Assembly (NCBI GenBank): GCA_038373865.1
Contig: JAXGGA010000084.1
Coordinates: 62,001 to 126,000, forward strand
DNA length: 64,000 bases
From: Uloborus plumipes
Taxonomy: Eukaryota; Arthropoda; Arachnida; Araneae; Uloboridae
Direction of reading: 5' to 3'
Under the pieces are notes generated by a model. That model was given only the letters and a program-made list of their open reading frames with translations, was not told where the DNA came from and made no database searches. Of this stretch, positions 35,320 through 46,878 are shown piece by piece. Both the position numbers and the translations under genes were made by a program. Each line of letters starts with the position of its first letter. Within the stretch, counting starts at the first letter, position 1.

Positions 35320-36600
35320 AAACTGAGCCAGCGACATATTTTGGTCGGTCATTTCACATCGGCTAATTTTCATTTCTGTAGCAAATACGATGAATTTATG
35401 AAGCCTCGTGGACATCAGCTGGCCTACCGTGGGTGGGTAAAGTAACGGTAGCCTTCCAAGTGTGTTTAAAAAATGCAAAAAATAAGTCAAATCATACCGG
35501 CTGAAACTTCGTTATTATTTGAATTATATCCTGTAGAATCAGCTGGCTCGAAAGTGGTGGATTATACGTCAGTTGACTATATAAAAGAGTCAAAAAAAAA
35601 AAAAAAATGTTTTTTTAGTCATTTCATACCTAATGAAAATTTAATACGTTATAGTTTGAAGAATACTTAAAACAGAAACAATATTCGGCTGGCTGTATGT
35701 GGGGGGAAAACCCTTCAGATGAAACAATAAATAGTGCGTCGAGTAAATCAAGTTAGCGCCGCGACCCGCGAGCTCATACAAGTGATACCATCCCGGCTGA
35801 AGCTTCGTTTATTAGTTAAATTATGTCCTGTAGAAAAAGAAAGACATATTCAACTGGCTCGAAAGTGATGGATAACTGACTGCATAAACGTGTCCAAAAA
35901 AAAAAAAATGTTTTTCAGTGACCCCAAATCGATTGAAAATTTAGTATGTTATAGTTCGAATAATACTTACTTTGAGCTCATATAGCATTTTTAGCAAAAA
36001 CAAATATTCAGCTTGTTAGATGAGAGAGGAAAAATCACCAGTTCTGTATTAAAAGAGCTCCACTTTCGAGTCAGCTGAGTATTTTTCATCTTTTATACAG
36101 GATGTAATTTAAAGAATAACGAAATTTCAGTCGGGATGGTATTATAATGAGCTCGTTGTGATCTGACTTAATTTACGCGACGCACTATTTACTGCGTCAG
36201 CTGAAGGGTTTTCTAGTCACATATAGCCAGTTGAATATTTTTTCTGTTATAAGTATTATTCAAACTATAACGTAATAAATTTTTAATTCATTTAGAAGTG
36301 ACAAAAAAAAACTTTTTTTTACATGTTTATGCAGTCAGCTGACGTATAATCCACCACTTTCGAACCAGCTGAATTCTTTCTTCTTTTCTATAAGATATAA
36401 TTTAAATAATAAACAAAGTTTCAACCAATATGATTTCGCTTACGTTTTTATTTTTTTAACACACTTGAGGGGCTGCCGCTGCCTAACCCACCCACGGTAC
36501 CCCAGTCCACGAGTCTTCATAAAATCATCATATCTACTACAGAACTGAAAATTAGCCGATATGAAATTGGTCACCAAAATCTGTCTCTGGCTCTATTCTC
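35320..36600. mobile_element. Foldback element FB3, ~1.3 kb, four related units in opposed pairs
   Basis: The outer arms pair over about 320 bp: TCATTTCACATCGGCTAATT (about 35349) is inverted as AATTAGCCGATATGAAATTG (about 36550). The inner parts pair as well. A unit with CGGCTGAAACTTCG and GGCTCGAAAGTGGTGGAT occurs at about 35495 and 35800 in plus orientation, and inverted at about 36062 and 36345, so the order is plus, plus, minus, minus. There is no intact gene. The adjoining mariner fragment suggests derivation from a mariner-like element (inference). Confidence 0.7.
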
Positions 36601-37088
36601 CACGGCTGCCAGTCTAGACTGAGTGACCCAGCAATGCGCACGCTTTTTTGGGAATAGTGGAATCACCAATCACTACAGAGCTGCCAGCACCTGCATTCGT
36701 TGTTTCTTCTGGGATAACACTTGCACATAAACGAGTTATAGGAAGATGTATTCTCATTGAATCAGAACCTACCTTTACACTGGTAGCTAAAATACTGGTA
36801 GGTAAAAGTTCTAAGAAATGTTTTATTATTATTATTATTGGCGGTAGTAGAGCCGATATATTCAAACATCAACAGTTACTTTTTAGAGAATTAGTACGGT
36901 ATGAGTTCAGGGCAGAAACCTTTATGCTAAAATTGAAAATTTTCGCTTTCCCCATTTTTTTTTTTTTTTGAAGACGTTAAAAGAAAAATATTTTTTTTTA
37001 TCATTTTGTCTGCATCTTCCTCTTTTTTTGGAACCAATTCACGGAACATTTTCTCCCCTGTTTTAAAAAACATCTCTCATCTTTTATA
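36601..37088. other. Non-coding DNA, opposed ORFs without recognisable function
   Basis: Overlapping frames of 83 codons (36614-36865 minus) and 107 codons (36648-36971 plus) are balanced in composition over about 36610-36800. The minus frame reads GAGSSVVIGDSTIPKK, which hints at a GDS motif, but this is too short to assign. It may be a retroelement scrap. Confidence 0.3.
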
Positions 37089-37810
37089 CAGTGGAACTCC
37101 GGTAACTCGACGACCTCAGTAAGTCGACATTTATTTTAACAATGGTTGATTCAATTTTAATTGGAATGGGTGCAAACCTCTCTAACTTGACACACATTTA
37201 CATAAACCTCTATGTAAATGTGTGACAGCCTTTTGCTACTTTAGTTCACTATTTGCTACCGATATTTTTTCACATTAACCTTTTTTGAGGATTCTGCTGC
37301 TCCTGGGTCACTGTTCACAGCTTTTCGGAAAGAAAGCCTTGATTCCTTTTTGAGAATTTCCACCACTACCCAGGCGATGCAGCCACCACACTAATTAGTG
37401 CTGTTGGTGCAAGTCCAGGGCCAAGAATGGGTTGGAGAAATGTACCTACATTAAACAGTCCAGAAGAGAAATAAGGCAGCATCAGCAGTACAAATGTTTT
37501 TCAAGTAAGTGTGAGCAGGGCTTTTCTGTTTGACAAGGAGCTCTGATCTCTTTTCAAAAAATAGGGATTTCATCCAAAGTAGGAACTCAAAATTGTCCTA
37601 TTTATTTTGGAATGTTCTTTAAAAAAGAAAGAAAGAAAGAAAGCAAAAAGCATTTACTGTAATTATTTTTTATAAAGTTGATGATAAGCAGTAGTAAATA
37701 AGCAATACAATTTATACAATTGAAGTTATGAAACCTCGGTAAGTTGATACCTGCTTAACTCGGCATAATTTCTTGGTGCATTGGAGTGTCGCGTTAACGA
37801 GATTCCACTA
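37089..37810. mobile_element. pogo/Tigger-like MITE, TA-flanked, ~722 bp
   Basis: The left end CAGTGGAACTCCGGTAACTC is inverted at the right end (GTTAACGAGATTCCACTA), with TA outside (37087-37088, 37811-37812). The ends resemble CAGT...CTCGA termini of pogo/Tigger elements. The interior contains a GAAA run and no transposase. Confidence 0.7.
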
Positions 37811-37812
37811 TA

Positions 37813-40508
37813 TTTTGCTTTGAGATGTATTCCTGTGAATAAACCATTATTTCTAAACTTACCTTTTCACATAGGCGTAGCATGTGTCCTGTATCTTCTA
37901 AAAGTGTTTATCCAAAGTTTTCATAGTTACTCCTGGCCTTTCTTTCTACAAAACATTTGCACTGCCTGTGCCATGTTTTATAGTGTGTCTGTGATAGATT
38001 GACGCTCGGGCCCAATAATGTTTACTTCTTTTTTGGGAGTTCAAGGGAAAAGAGAAGTGTCATTGGCGCGGATTTGGGTTAGAATACCTTCGAAAACCAT
38101 TACTTAAGTAGCTTCACTCACCTTAGAGTCCAAAACCCTTCCTTATTATCATAAAATAAATAAGCATTACCAAGGTCAAACTTCAGTTTGTTATAACTAA
38201 ACTATAGTTAACTTTGTTATTTTGAAATTATCTGACACACTTAAACTATTTGAGGTTTTGAGCTGTTAAGTAAATTGTTTTCTAGTCCATGAAAAGTTCA
38301 AAATACTATTTTAAAACCAAAAAAAGCGAATATAAATATTTTTTATGCAAAGTAAAAGATGGAAAATTTACTTAAAATTTGTTAACATTTGCTTAAAGAA
38401 AGAACTATTATTGGCAGGTTCTGCAGAAACAGAAAGATACCTATAATTTTAATTTAGGTTCAAAAAATCAGAAATTGTCATTAATTTTGGACTAAAATTT
38501 GTTTGAAAGGCCAATCTTGCCATAGTAAATAATTCAATTTCTGTCATTCTTCACTTGCCTTATGTAGTTTCAGTTTTTTTTGTCAACCAAGTTTAATAAA
38601 CTTGAATGCACATTTTATGTAATTAACTGAACCGTTTTAATGAAATGCTCTCCTCCAAATGTTGAATGGATAAATTTAAATACCAGTGGTTAAAAAAATC
38701 CCTTTTCAAAAATTTTCCCAGTTCCTATAAAACAAAATCACTAGTGATTGACAAGAATACGCTGAAAAGTAAGCACCGTAAATTTAGTAGAATGTTGATT
38801 TGAAAAGCATAAAATAAAGAAGTAAATGCATTTAATGTAAAAATTGCAAAATATTGCTTAAATTTACAATGCTTAGGTTTTAGATTATTCTTTATAAGTG
38901 TCAACTACTAGCATATAGTGTTAACCACTGGTGATATTACCTTGTAATGTTTGTTATTTGATTTATCATTTACATTGCTGGAATGTTCTTAATGAACTCT
39001 GTAATAGGAGGAGAAAATAATCGTTTAATTAACTGAAATATTATGTTAGAAAAAATAAGTTAACTCGTTCATGATAGCTTTGTAAAATTCTTAAGTATTA
39101 ATAATGTTATTTCCAGGGTAAAATAATTAACTGAAATATTATGTTAGAAAAAATAAGTTAACTCGTTCATGATAGCTTTGTAAAATTCTTAAGTATTAAT
39201 AATGTTATTTCCAGGGTAAAATTCTCCTAAATCCAATGTCTATTTAATGTAGTTCAGATCTTTTCATTTATGCAAAATTCTAACTTACCATTTTGTTGTA
39301 TCTGCACTGCCAAAAAATAGATTCAAAATTTCAAAAAGCACTCACTTTTCACACATAAATATTTAATAAATGCAAATTCTACATATTTTCATAATTCTAC
39401 AGCCATCTTTCTTTGATTACCATTCCAGACGTATTTGTACAAGACTTAGTTTTACAGACACATGAAGAACATGAAAGCAAATAAACTTTAAAGGAAATAA
39501 TTGTCATTCTATAACACTGACTCAAGCATCTACAGAATATATTACCTTTTTATGTCAGGGACAGTTATAAACAGGTCAGTTCATTAGAGTTCGTCTCAAA
39601 CAGCAAGACTAAAATTCTATAAAATAAACAAATCATACCTAGTTTGATTAGGATCCTGTTCAAGCTTCAACTGGCCAGTCTTTTGAAGACAATGTTGTAA
39701 AACAGTTTATACTTACGGTACATAGCCGAATTGAAGATTGATCACAATATTACTATAAACTCAGAAACGTTCCAAAAAAACAAAATCTTGGACCGCCAAA
39801 AATTGCAAGCCAAGTGGAAATCATTCTGGGTATTCAGCACTTCAAAAACTTGACTGAGGTGTGTACTTTCACTCCATATAAGAACCTCAACTATGCATTT
39901 TCATTGACGTGTTTTTATTTCTTTTTTCAGTTTGTAATAGAGAGCAATTGTTTGTGGTTTGGGAGCATCTTCGACATTGTATTAGGAGGGAGAAGTTGAT
40001 TGAAATGAAGAGGTTTGGTGCAAAGAGACTATAATAATGAGTCACCAATTTGACATAATAGATAATATTAATTTTCACAAATGCTCTATACAGTTACACA
40101 CACTATCTACACAATGATATAGTGTTCAGAAACCGGATTTCATTGCACTGTTAAAAACTTACAGTTCTTTTAAAATCTAACTTAGAAAGAAGCTAAAAAA
40201 TCTCAGGTGTGGTGAAAACAGAGTCGAACAGAATTGAAATCATCTGCAGGATGCAAATTACTTTCGCGAACTAGGTTATGAAAGCATAAATACATAATTC
40301 CTCTGTTTGCTCAAAAATTGTTGACCCTATTTTTAAATAGTACACGAAGATTTTATGTAATTTATTGGACAAGGAGGTTAAGTATATACTGTCTAATCTG
40401 AGCTTTTTTATATCACAATGTCAAGAATTTTTTTCAAAAAATTCCAGTTTGACAGTACTGTAATGGAGAGTATAAATCAGCAGAAAGCTCTCAATAAAAA
40501 CTAACTCA
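37813..40508. other. AT-rich 3' flank of the pb gene
   Basis: No gene was recognised. The 61-73 codon ORFs (37781-38002, 39814-39999, 39887-40078) lack motifs. The only notable structure is the 98-bp perfect duplication at 39026-39221. Distal pb 3' UTR could extend into this stretch if the first poly(A) signal is not used. Confidence 0.4.
39026..39221. repeat. Perfect 98-bp tandem duplication
   Basis: The 98 bases from TAATTAACTGAAATATTATG at 39026 are repeated without visible change from 39124. Identity implies a very recent duplication or an assembly artefact. Each copy has a TTAATTAACTG/AAGTTAACTCG pair. Confidence 0.9.
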
Positions 40509-40514
40509 TTTATT
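40509..40514 (-). terminator. Candidate poly(A) signal for pb
   Basis: TTTATT on the plus strand reads AATAAA on the minus strand, about 250 bases after the pb stop codon. In AT-rich DNA this hexamer is common, so the assignment rests on position only. Confidence 0.35.
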
Positions 40515-40761
40515 ATTTTTAATTTTCAAACGATGCACAAAAAGGAATCCCTATATTGGCATTAGGGATATACTTCCCACCCATACAGTATTCCCTCGTT
40601 AGCCACGAATAACTCTGTTTTAAAACCTGAGATTTAGCTTTGAACAAGGTGTCATTAGATTTTGCTTTGAAGTCTTTTTGTAAATAGGTGCAGCACATTG
40701 TAACGTTACTCCGTTAATAGTAAAACACATTGCACCTATCAAAATGTGTCACTCAGTGAAG

Positions 40762-42809
40762 TCAGCTTAACTGGTAATATTCCGGCGATGAAAATTCACT
40801 AGCTAGAGTAAGGAAATTAAAGTCGGTAGTCCCGCAGGAGTTGTTGTTCGGCACTGCATTGTTGTTTGATGGAAAACTATCAGACGAATCATAATAATTG
40901 AATGATACATCACTTTCCGTGGGACACTGTCCCCTATAGTTCTCTGTTGATTGATTATAGGTAGGAATGTTGGCAGTGTCCCCTACAGTATGGTTTACTT
41001 CATAAATATTGCTCGTTTGAGGAAAATTTTGTTTTGGAGCTGTTGCACTATAATCTGGTACACGGCTATTGCTGCCAGTGCTATTGCTTAGGTCATAATA
41101 GATAGTCTGCGAACCATTTTCATCATATGAATCTGGTCTGTACCCACTGTTAGTGTTATTATGATGTGGATAGCAGTATGAAACTGAACCATCTGGATTA
41201 ATACTGTTTGGAACATACTGCTCTCCAGAGGAGGCTATACTAGAGTCGTACCCATTATTCGAATGAAGACTATTGTAATTTCTGTTGACATTATAACTGG
41301 CATTTATTTCGCCCCTATAGTCATGCATATATGCACTATGAGATTCGTGTTGTTGGCTTTGAGATGGAACTGAATCAACTGTATACGGATATGGCGAGCG
41401 TGATACTGGAGAGTGATGCGTAGAATTTCTTTGTTGTTGTGTTGTATGCATTGTATGAGTTCCCAAAGGAACTCCAGTTCCTATTTGAGAAGTCTGATTA
41501 TGGGACATGGATGAATGCTGCGATTGGCACCCCCTGTCATTAGCATAGTACATAGGAGATTGTACTTGCGTTCCATAAGAGTTTTGCTGCGTGATCCAAT
41601 CATTATCCATTCTCTGAGGAGAAGGATGCTGATAAGTTTGTTGTTGATTAGGAGTTGTTGGCGGAGGAGTGCGATAACAATAGTTTGCTTGTCCGACGCT
41701 TGGTGACAAACCTCTGTGATTGGTTTGCCCGTAAGTCATCATTCCATTTGGATCAGTAGAATAAGGAACTGTAGATGAATATGACCTCGTTCTATGGTAT
41801 GATGAGCTAGGGGACATATGAGGTGGAGGGCAGTGTTGAGTGTTCATCTGATACACACCTGGACTGGTACAGTGAGTACTACTAGCCACCGGTGAACAGT
41901 TGATATTGCACGGAGAATTGCAAAAAGGGATGTTTGCATCCATGGAACATGATTGCGTTAGTTTTCTGTGGCTAGCACTGCGACCACTCGTAGTGGTCAG
42001 GTGTCCGTTTGTTAGACCTGGGCAAACAGATCGCGTACTTTTTGTTTCACCGGTTATCATAGATTGAGATCTATCTGCACCCAGGTTGCCGAGGTTGTGG
42101 AGGATGGGTTCCGTTGGAGGTGTGGACGAAAGTGAGTTTTCGGGCGACTTTAGGTCACCCCCAACAGGGCTGCCTTTCCTCGATGTGGCAGGCAGTCCTT
42201 CGGGGTTGATTTGTGAAGATCCCGGCGAGTGCAGGCGACTCTGTTGTTGGGGGAACTCGGAATCTAAGTTCAGCAAGCGCTCTGAGGTAGAACATGGGGA
42301 CAATGCCTCGCTGATTCCATCACTTGCCGTAACTCCAGCAGCAGATGAACTCGGCGATCGATCAGGCACTGGACGATCGGAGGTAGAACATTCCCGGGGC
42401 TTCTTGGCCACTCCTCGAGGGGGTCGCTCGGGGCTACCCACAGAGCTGGATGTTTCGGTTGCCGATCGGTCATCAGCTGAATCTGTCTTGTTGGTATCTG
42501 CCTCGTTTCCAGACAAGGTCGAGCCCGCGCCAGTCGGGGTGGACGAGGCAGTACGTGTTGTCTCTCCCCCTTCCATTTCGCCTTTTTCGTCGCCATTTTT
42601 GCTCATGAGACTCTGGCGTTTGTGCTTCATGCGCCGGTTCTGGAACCACACTTTGACCTGCCGCTCCGTCAGATCTAAGGATGCTGCGATCTCGATGCGC
42701 CTCGGCCGACACAGGTATTTGTTGAAATGGAATTCCTTCTCCAGCTCCAGCAGCTGCGTATTCGTGTACGCCGTCCGCAAGCGACGAGGCATACCGTTCT
42801 CATTGTTCT
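40762..42809 (-). CDS. pb: Proboscipedia/Hox2-type homeobox gene, last coding exon
   Basis: Hox transcription factor; binds DNA in the nucleus and in arthropods helps specify mouthpart/appendage segments. The exon begins after a splice acceptor at 42810-42811, not at the first Met: the frame is open upstream of that Met (reading NNENG) to the splice site. The homeodomain spans 42610-42789 (60 residues, from [10 protein letters not shown] to HKRQS), with the Pb-typical [20 protein letters not shown], Trp48, Gln50, Asn51 and Arg53. A ~615-residue tail follows: acidic/Ser-rich, then Asn/Gln/His/Tyr-rich low complexity. It ends [18 protein letters not shown], and a PEYYQL end agrees with my recollection of Pb proteins. 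The N-terminus and YPWM exon are absent from this exon and were not found upstream in the window. No frameshift or internal stop is present. Confidence 0.95.
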
Positions 42810-42831
42810 CTGAAAAACAATGAAGAAGGAA
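42810..42831 (-). other. pb: Splice acceptor and polypyrimidine tract of the pb homeobox exon
   Basis: On the minus strand the exon is preceded by CTTCTTCATTGTTTTTCAG, a pyrimidine-rich tract ending in AG. An intron just before the homeodomain is the expected place in pb/Hox2 genes. An alternative AG two bases inside the exon would shift the frame, so the first is preferred. Confidence 0.8.
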
Positions 42832-42930
42832 ACTTAGACTACTTACAAGTTACACAAATATTAAATTTACTGAACATCAGCTCTAAAATTGAATGCATAG
42901 AATAAAGACTCAAGTGCATAATCATACAAT

Positions 42931-43075
42931 GTAGCACCAGCGGTCCCCCCCCCCCCTGAAGGATGCCGCTTGACTCAGTATAACATCTTTGAATGTGCCA
43001 TTTGGTAGCGTATGGTACCCTTTGGTTACCACATGGAGTCAGATGGCACCCTCCAGGGAATGCCGCCGGTGCTAC
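42931..43075. mobile_element. Small MITE or hairpin in the pb intron, 100 bp from the acceptor
   Basis: GTAGCACCAGCGGT on the left is inverted on the right as CCGCCGGTGCTAC, and GGATGCC pairs with GGCACCCTCC further in. It includes a run of C (about 42945-42956). It is unusually GC-rich for its surroundings. Target duplication is not evident. Confidence 0.5.
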
Positions 43076-45437
43076 TTTCACCCTTAAAACTGTAGTTTTA
43101 ATAGTGTAACCACAATGAGTATATAGCAAAATTATTCTAACCATGGTTATAAATACGGCCGCCGAATTAGTTCCGGTGCCCATTTCTCAAATCGTGCCTC
43201 GGACTCCTTCCAGTTTTGTCAACAGGTACACAAAAATTAATATAAATCAAATTTTTCCCCTTCTGGGTTCTATTACTCTCGTTTCCCTAGCTCCCCACAC
43301 GTAAAGGCTACGGTTGTGATAACTGGTAGTAACCAGTGTGCTGGGGTCGGTCATTTTCCTTCCGAGTTCGTAGCTCTGACTGGGCTGTTGAGTCGGAGTC
43401 AGGTTAATTTCGGGGATTCTAATGTAGGAGATGCAAATAACAGCAGTTACAAATGGAAATGCTGTTTTTTTTTTTGTAATTACACAGCAAATACTTTTAT
43501 TTTAATTTGTAGGATTAAAACTTTCCCAGTAATTCATTACATCCTATATTATTTGAGGAGTAATCTATAGAAAAAGAACCTTCTTTGAAACATTCGTTTT
43601 TAGACATTTTCTACAACTTTCAGATGACCTAAATGGAATTCCTTAGCCCATAGAGGCCCAAGCGGAACAAATTGTAGTTTATTTAAGGATACAGTTTTAC
43701 TTTTAAAGCAAAAAGTAACAAATCCGCCCCCTACAATTTTCATTTTGAAGAAAAGAGAGCATATCCAGACTGTTGAACGAAAACCTGTTTGTTTTTCATT
43801 CAAACGAGCAGGTATTCAAAATCGCTGAATTTTAATCCACTAGTATTATTCTTCAAGTACCTTGATAGGAAGGAATAATGTGTGGCGCTATATTAGGGTC
43901 TGATGAAATTGGAGCTATCAACATTCAGTCTTTTGATCTAATGGCTTCGTAAAATCGAAAATTAAAGTGATGAAATGGCCTTGATTTCTTTTATACGTTA
44001 ATTTATTATTCGGCGAGATAATCTATTATGCTGTTTCCTCGATTTTGTACCCAGAAAATATAATAAAACTATTTTGCTGTTAGCCTTATTCGTTCCTTTC
44101 ACCCCCTGAACGTAATGGAAAATGAATACGTTCCTTTTTGATAAACTATTCGTCATTTAACTTCTATCCTACTTAAAGAACAAGAGAACTTTGAACAGAA
44201 ATCAAAAAGCAACGCTTCCGAAACTGTGTTTAAGTCATGTTTAGACCTTAATTGCCCAATATTGGACATTAACTATTCAGGGGCGCTGCAAAGGGAGTTT
44301 TGGGGATCAAACTCCCCAGAACCATTGGCTTGAAGCCATATTATAAATCTTAGAATTGTAAATTACTATTGCTGATTCATATATGCATATGAGAGCTGCT
44401 TTGAGCCCCCCCCCCCCTAGAACACTTTCAGAAAGGCATCCTCAAATCTCACAAGATTTGCTGCGATTAAAGTTTTCACCCAATTACCGAAAATTTTGTG
44501 AGATGAGAAAATGACATAGCGAGAAAAGAATCTTCTTAAATTACGAATTTTGATTGATTAGATCTTCGAAAATGAGTGACTTATTTTGAGAGTAAAAGTA
44601 AATATTGGTGGCACTGGGTGGCAGCATTTAACAATAAAATGCCATAATTGCACTTGAGAATGTTACTAAACGCTAACTAAACACACTTGAAACTTCTCAT
44701 GATTCTTGGCTTGAGAATTTATCACTGTATGTTTATCAAAAGTAACAAACAGCTTTGCACCTATGCTGTTCAAAAATGCGGCCAAATTATTAAAAGACGA
44801 TATACAGGATGTGTCAAAATCTAACGGGTTAAGCTGAAACTTCTGTGCCAGGATTGGTCATAGTGAAAATACAAAACCCTCCTAGCAGTGTCCTTGCCCC
44901 ATCAACAAGTAAGAAAAGCAATAAAGAAAAAAAAAGTAAAAAGTTCATGAAAGTTTTCCTACTCCGCTCTTGACATTTATAATCCGCAAGAAATATCCAT
45001 TAATTAATTCTATTGATAAAATGCCGCACGCAGAGGTCTAATTAAATAGCTGGTTGGTTGGACAGACAGCAAAATCGCGGAAGTGCTTTTAACCCTCCTC
45101 CATCACTCTAGCTAACGAGATATCCCACCGCAGGCAAAACGTTAAGCGTCAAACACATGCTTCTAACGAAACAACGCCTTGTCTGACACGTTTTTGATTT
45201 ATGAGATGGGATGCTGTGTCCCATGAGCACAAAACCATAGGCGGTAGATTGCTGGTTTACCAACTCATTTTCAACAAATCTGTCAGTCATTTTAGACCCT
45301 ACACATGCGATTGTAATCCTTGGGATCGATTGTCATCTTGCTCTATAAATGGTGACACTAATCGGGGCATAGTTTACCGTCATTTATAAGGGCACCAAAA
45401 GCTAAGACCATACAGAAATTATGACAAAATATGGTTA
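43076..45437. other. Presumed pb intron DNA
   Basis: Positions about 43140-43420 are less AT-rich and begin with TTATAAATACGGCCGCCG, a TATA-like word followed by GC-rich sequence. The rest is AT-rich with a C run near 44407. No exon with a YPWM hexapeptide was found. Confidence 0.35.
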
Positions 45438-45879
45438 CAGTCAAACCTGTCCACTCGAATTTCACGGGACAGAAGAAAAATTCGAGATACGGAGGTTTCG
45501 AAATACAGAGGTTGTGATAAAATTTACAAAAATAAGCTGTTGGTATGACGACATGTTGTGAGTCCACGTTTTACTAATTGTGCTGACTATATCGGTAGCA
45601 ATTTAATGCATAATACCTTTAAGTACGAACATAGACTTTGAATGATTGTGCAAAAGATGATTTTTGTCTCCAAGTTATAACCATTGATAAAGGTGGCTGG
45701 AAATGAAATTCAAAAATGAGAGTCGTGAAAATTTGAGATATAGAGGTTTTCGGGAAAAATTATTCGAGATAAACATGAGAGAAAACATTAAATTTATGCT
45801 GTAAAAGCAGGGAAATAGAAAAATTTCGACATAGAAAGGTTTTCGAGATAAGCAGATTCGAGATAAACAGGTTCGACTA
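45438..45879. mobile_element. pogo/Tigger-like MITE, TA-flanked, ~442 bp
   Basis: Left end CAGTCAAACCTGTCCACTCG and right end CGAGATAAACAGGTTCGACTA are inverted repeats, with TA outside (45436-45437, 45880-45881). TTCGAGATA-like words recur through both arms. No transposase. Confidence 0.72.
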
Positions 45880-45881
45880 TA

Positions 45882-46805
45882 CTTCATTTAGGGTAGTTAT
45901 ACATTAGTCATATCACCATCAATGCCCCATAGCCTGTAACGTATGTAATAACAAAAATTGTACAGCTGCAATACTACTTCGATTATAGGATTCAATGATG
46001 TGTTAACAACGCATTTTCAACTAAGTCATTTTAGATCCTCCAGATTCAATTGTACTTCTTAGGAACTATGTGGTTAGTGATTGTCGCCTTACTGTATAAA
46101 ATGCGGTAGCAATCAGGGCTTAATTTTATCATTAGGCCCAAATTTCTGGCTCCAAAATTTCTACATGTAAAACCATATGAAAATATGGTTTCAATTTGTT
46201 TATTGGATTTTTAAATTTCATTAAAAAAATTCTGCAGAGCAAAATGTGTTAAAGATATTTCCTGCAAAATGGGAATTTTTTTTTATCAAAAATTAATTTC
46301 CAATATTGGTAATTCCTTTCTGCATTTCTACTAGTAGTGGAAGATAAAACAATACCACACAGAGTTATCTTTAAGCAAGATTGCTCGTCAAAGATTTTAC
46401 TGAAATTTACTTAGCTACGAGCTGCACTAGTTTTGGGAGGTCCCACTTATACAAAAACATGATTGAGCACAGCAAGTTTGATTTTCAAGACATTCTTTCT
46501 CTTCACCCAAGGTTTTGATCTTCCCCTCTGAGTTTGAGTCGAAGAATACTAGTCATTCTTCCTTCTTATCACAATCTCAAGTATAATACCACTGCAAATT
46601 GTTATTTAACAGTTTTTAAGAAGCTATTCTTTTTCAATAGCTCTTGGCGGGGAGGAGTACATTTAGTGTTACTTTTTAACTTATTTTCACTATTAAGGCT
46701 ATCATTCGGATACTTTTCAAGAATTTAATTAATTAAAAATAGATTTTTCTAAAGGTTTAAAAAGGTGACTAAAACTAAGGAGGAGAAAGGTAACTGACTC
46801 CTGCA

Positions 46806-46807
<2 letters not shown>
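45882..46807. other. Presumed pb intron DNA, nothing recognised
   Basis: AT-rich sequence with no repeat, exon or element that I can support; the short ORF at 46534-46728 has no motif. Confidence 0.4.

Positions 46808-46875
<68 letters not shown>
46808..46875. repeat. (TA)34 microsatellite
   Basis: Uninterrupted alternating T and A over 68 bases. It is likely to vary in length between individuals and is prone to assembly error. Confidence 0.95.

Positions 46876-46878
<3 letters not shown>

Noticed and set aside
36614..36865. Minus ORF with VIGDSTI as a retroelement protein
   Set aside because: Only a single short motif-like string, in a frame with an isoleucine run; not enough to assign.
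42086..42823. 245-codon plus-strand ORF
   Set aside because: It is the antisense of the pb homeobox exon; the sense frame encodes a complete homeodomain, so this one is a shadow.
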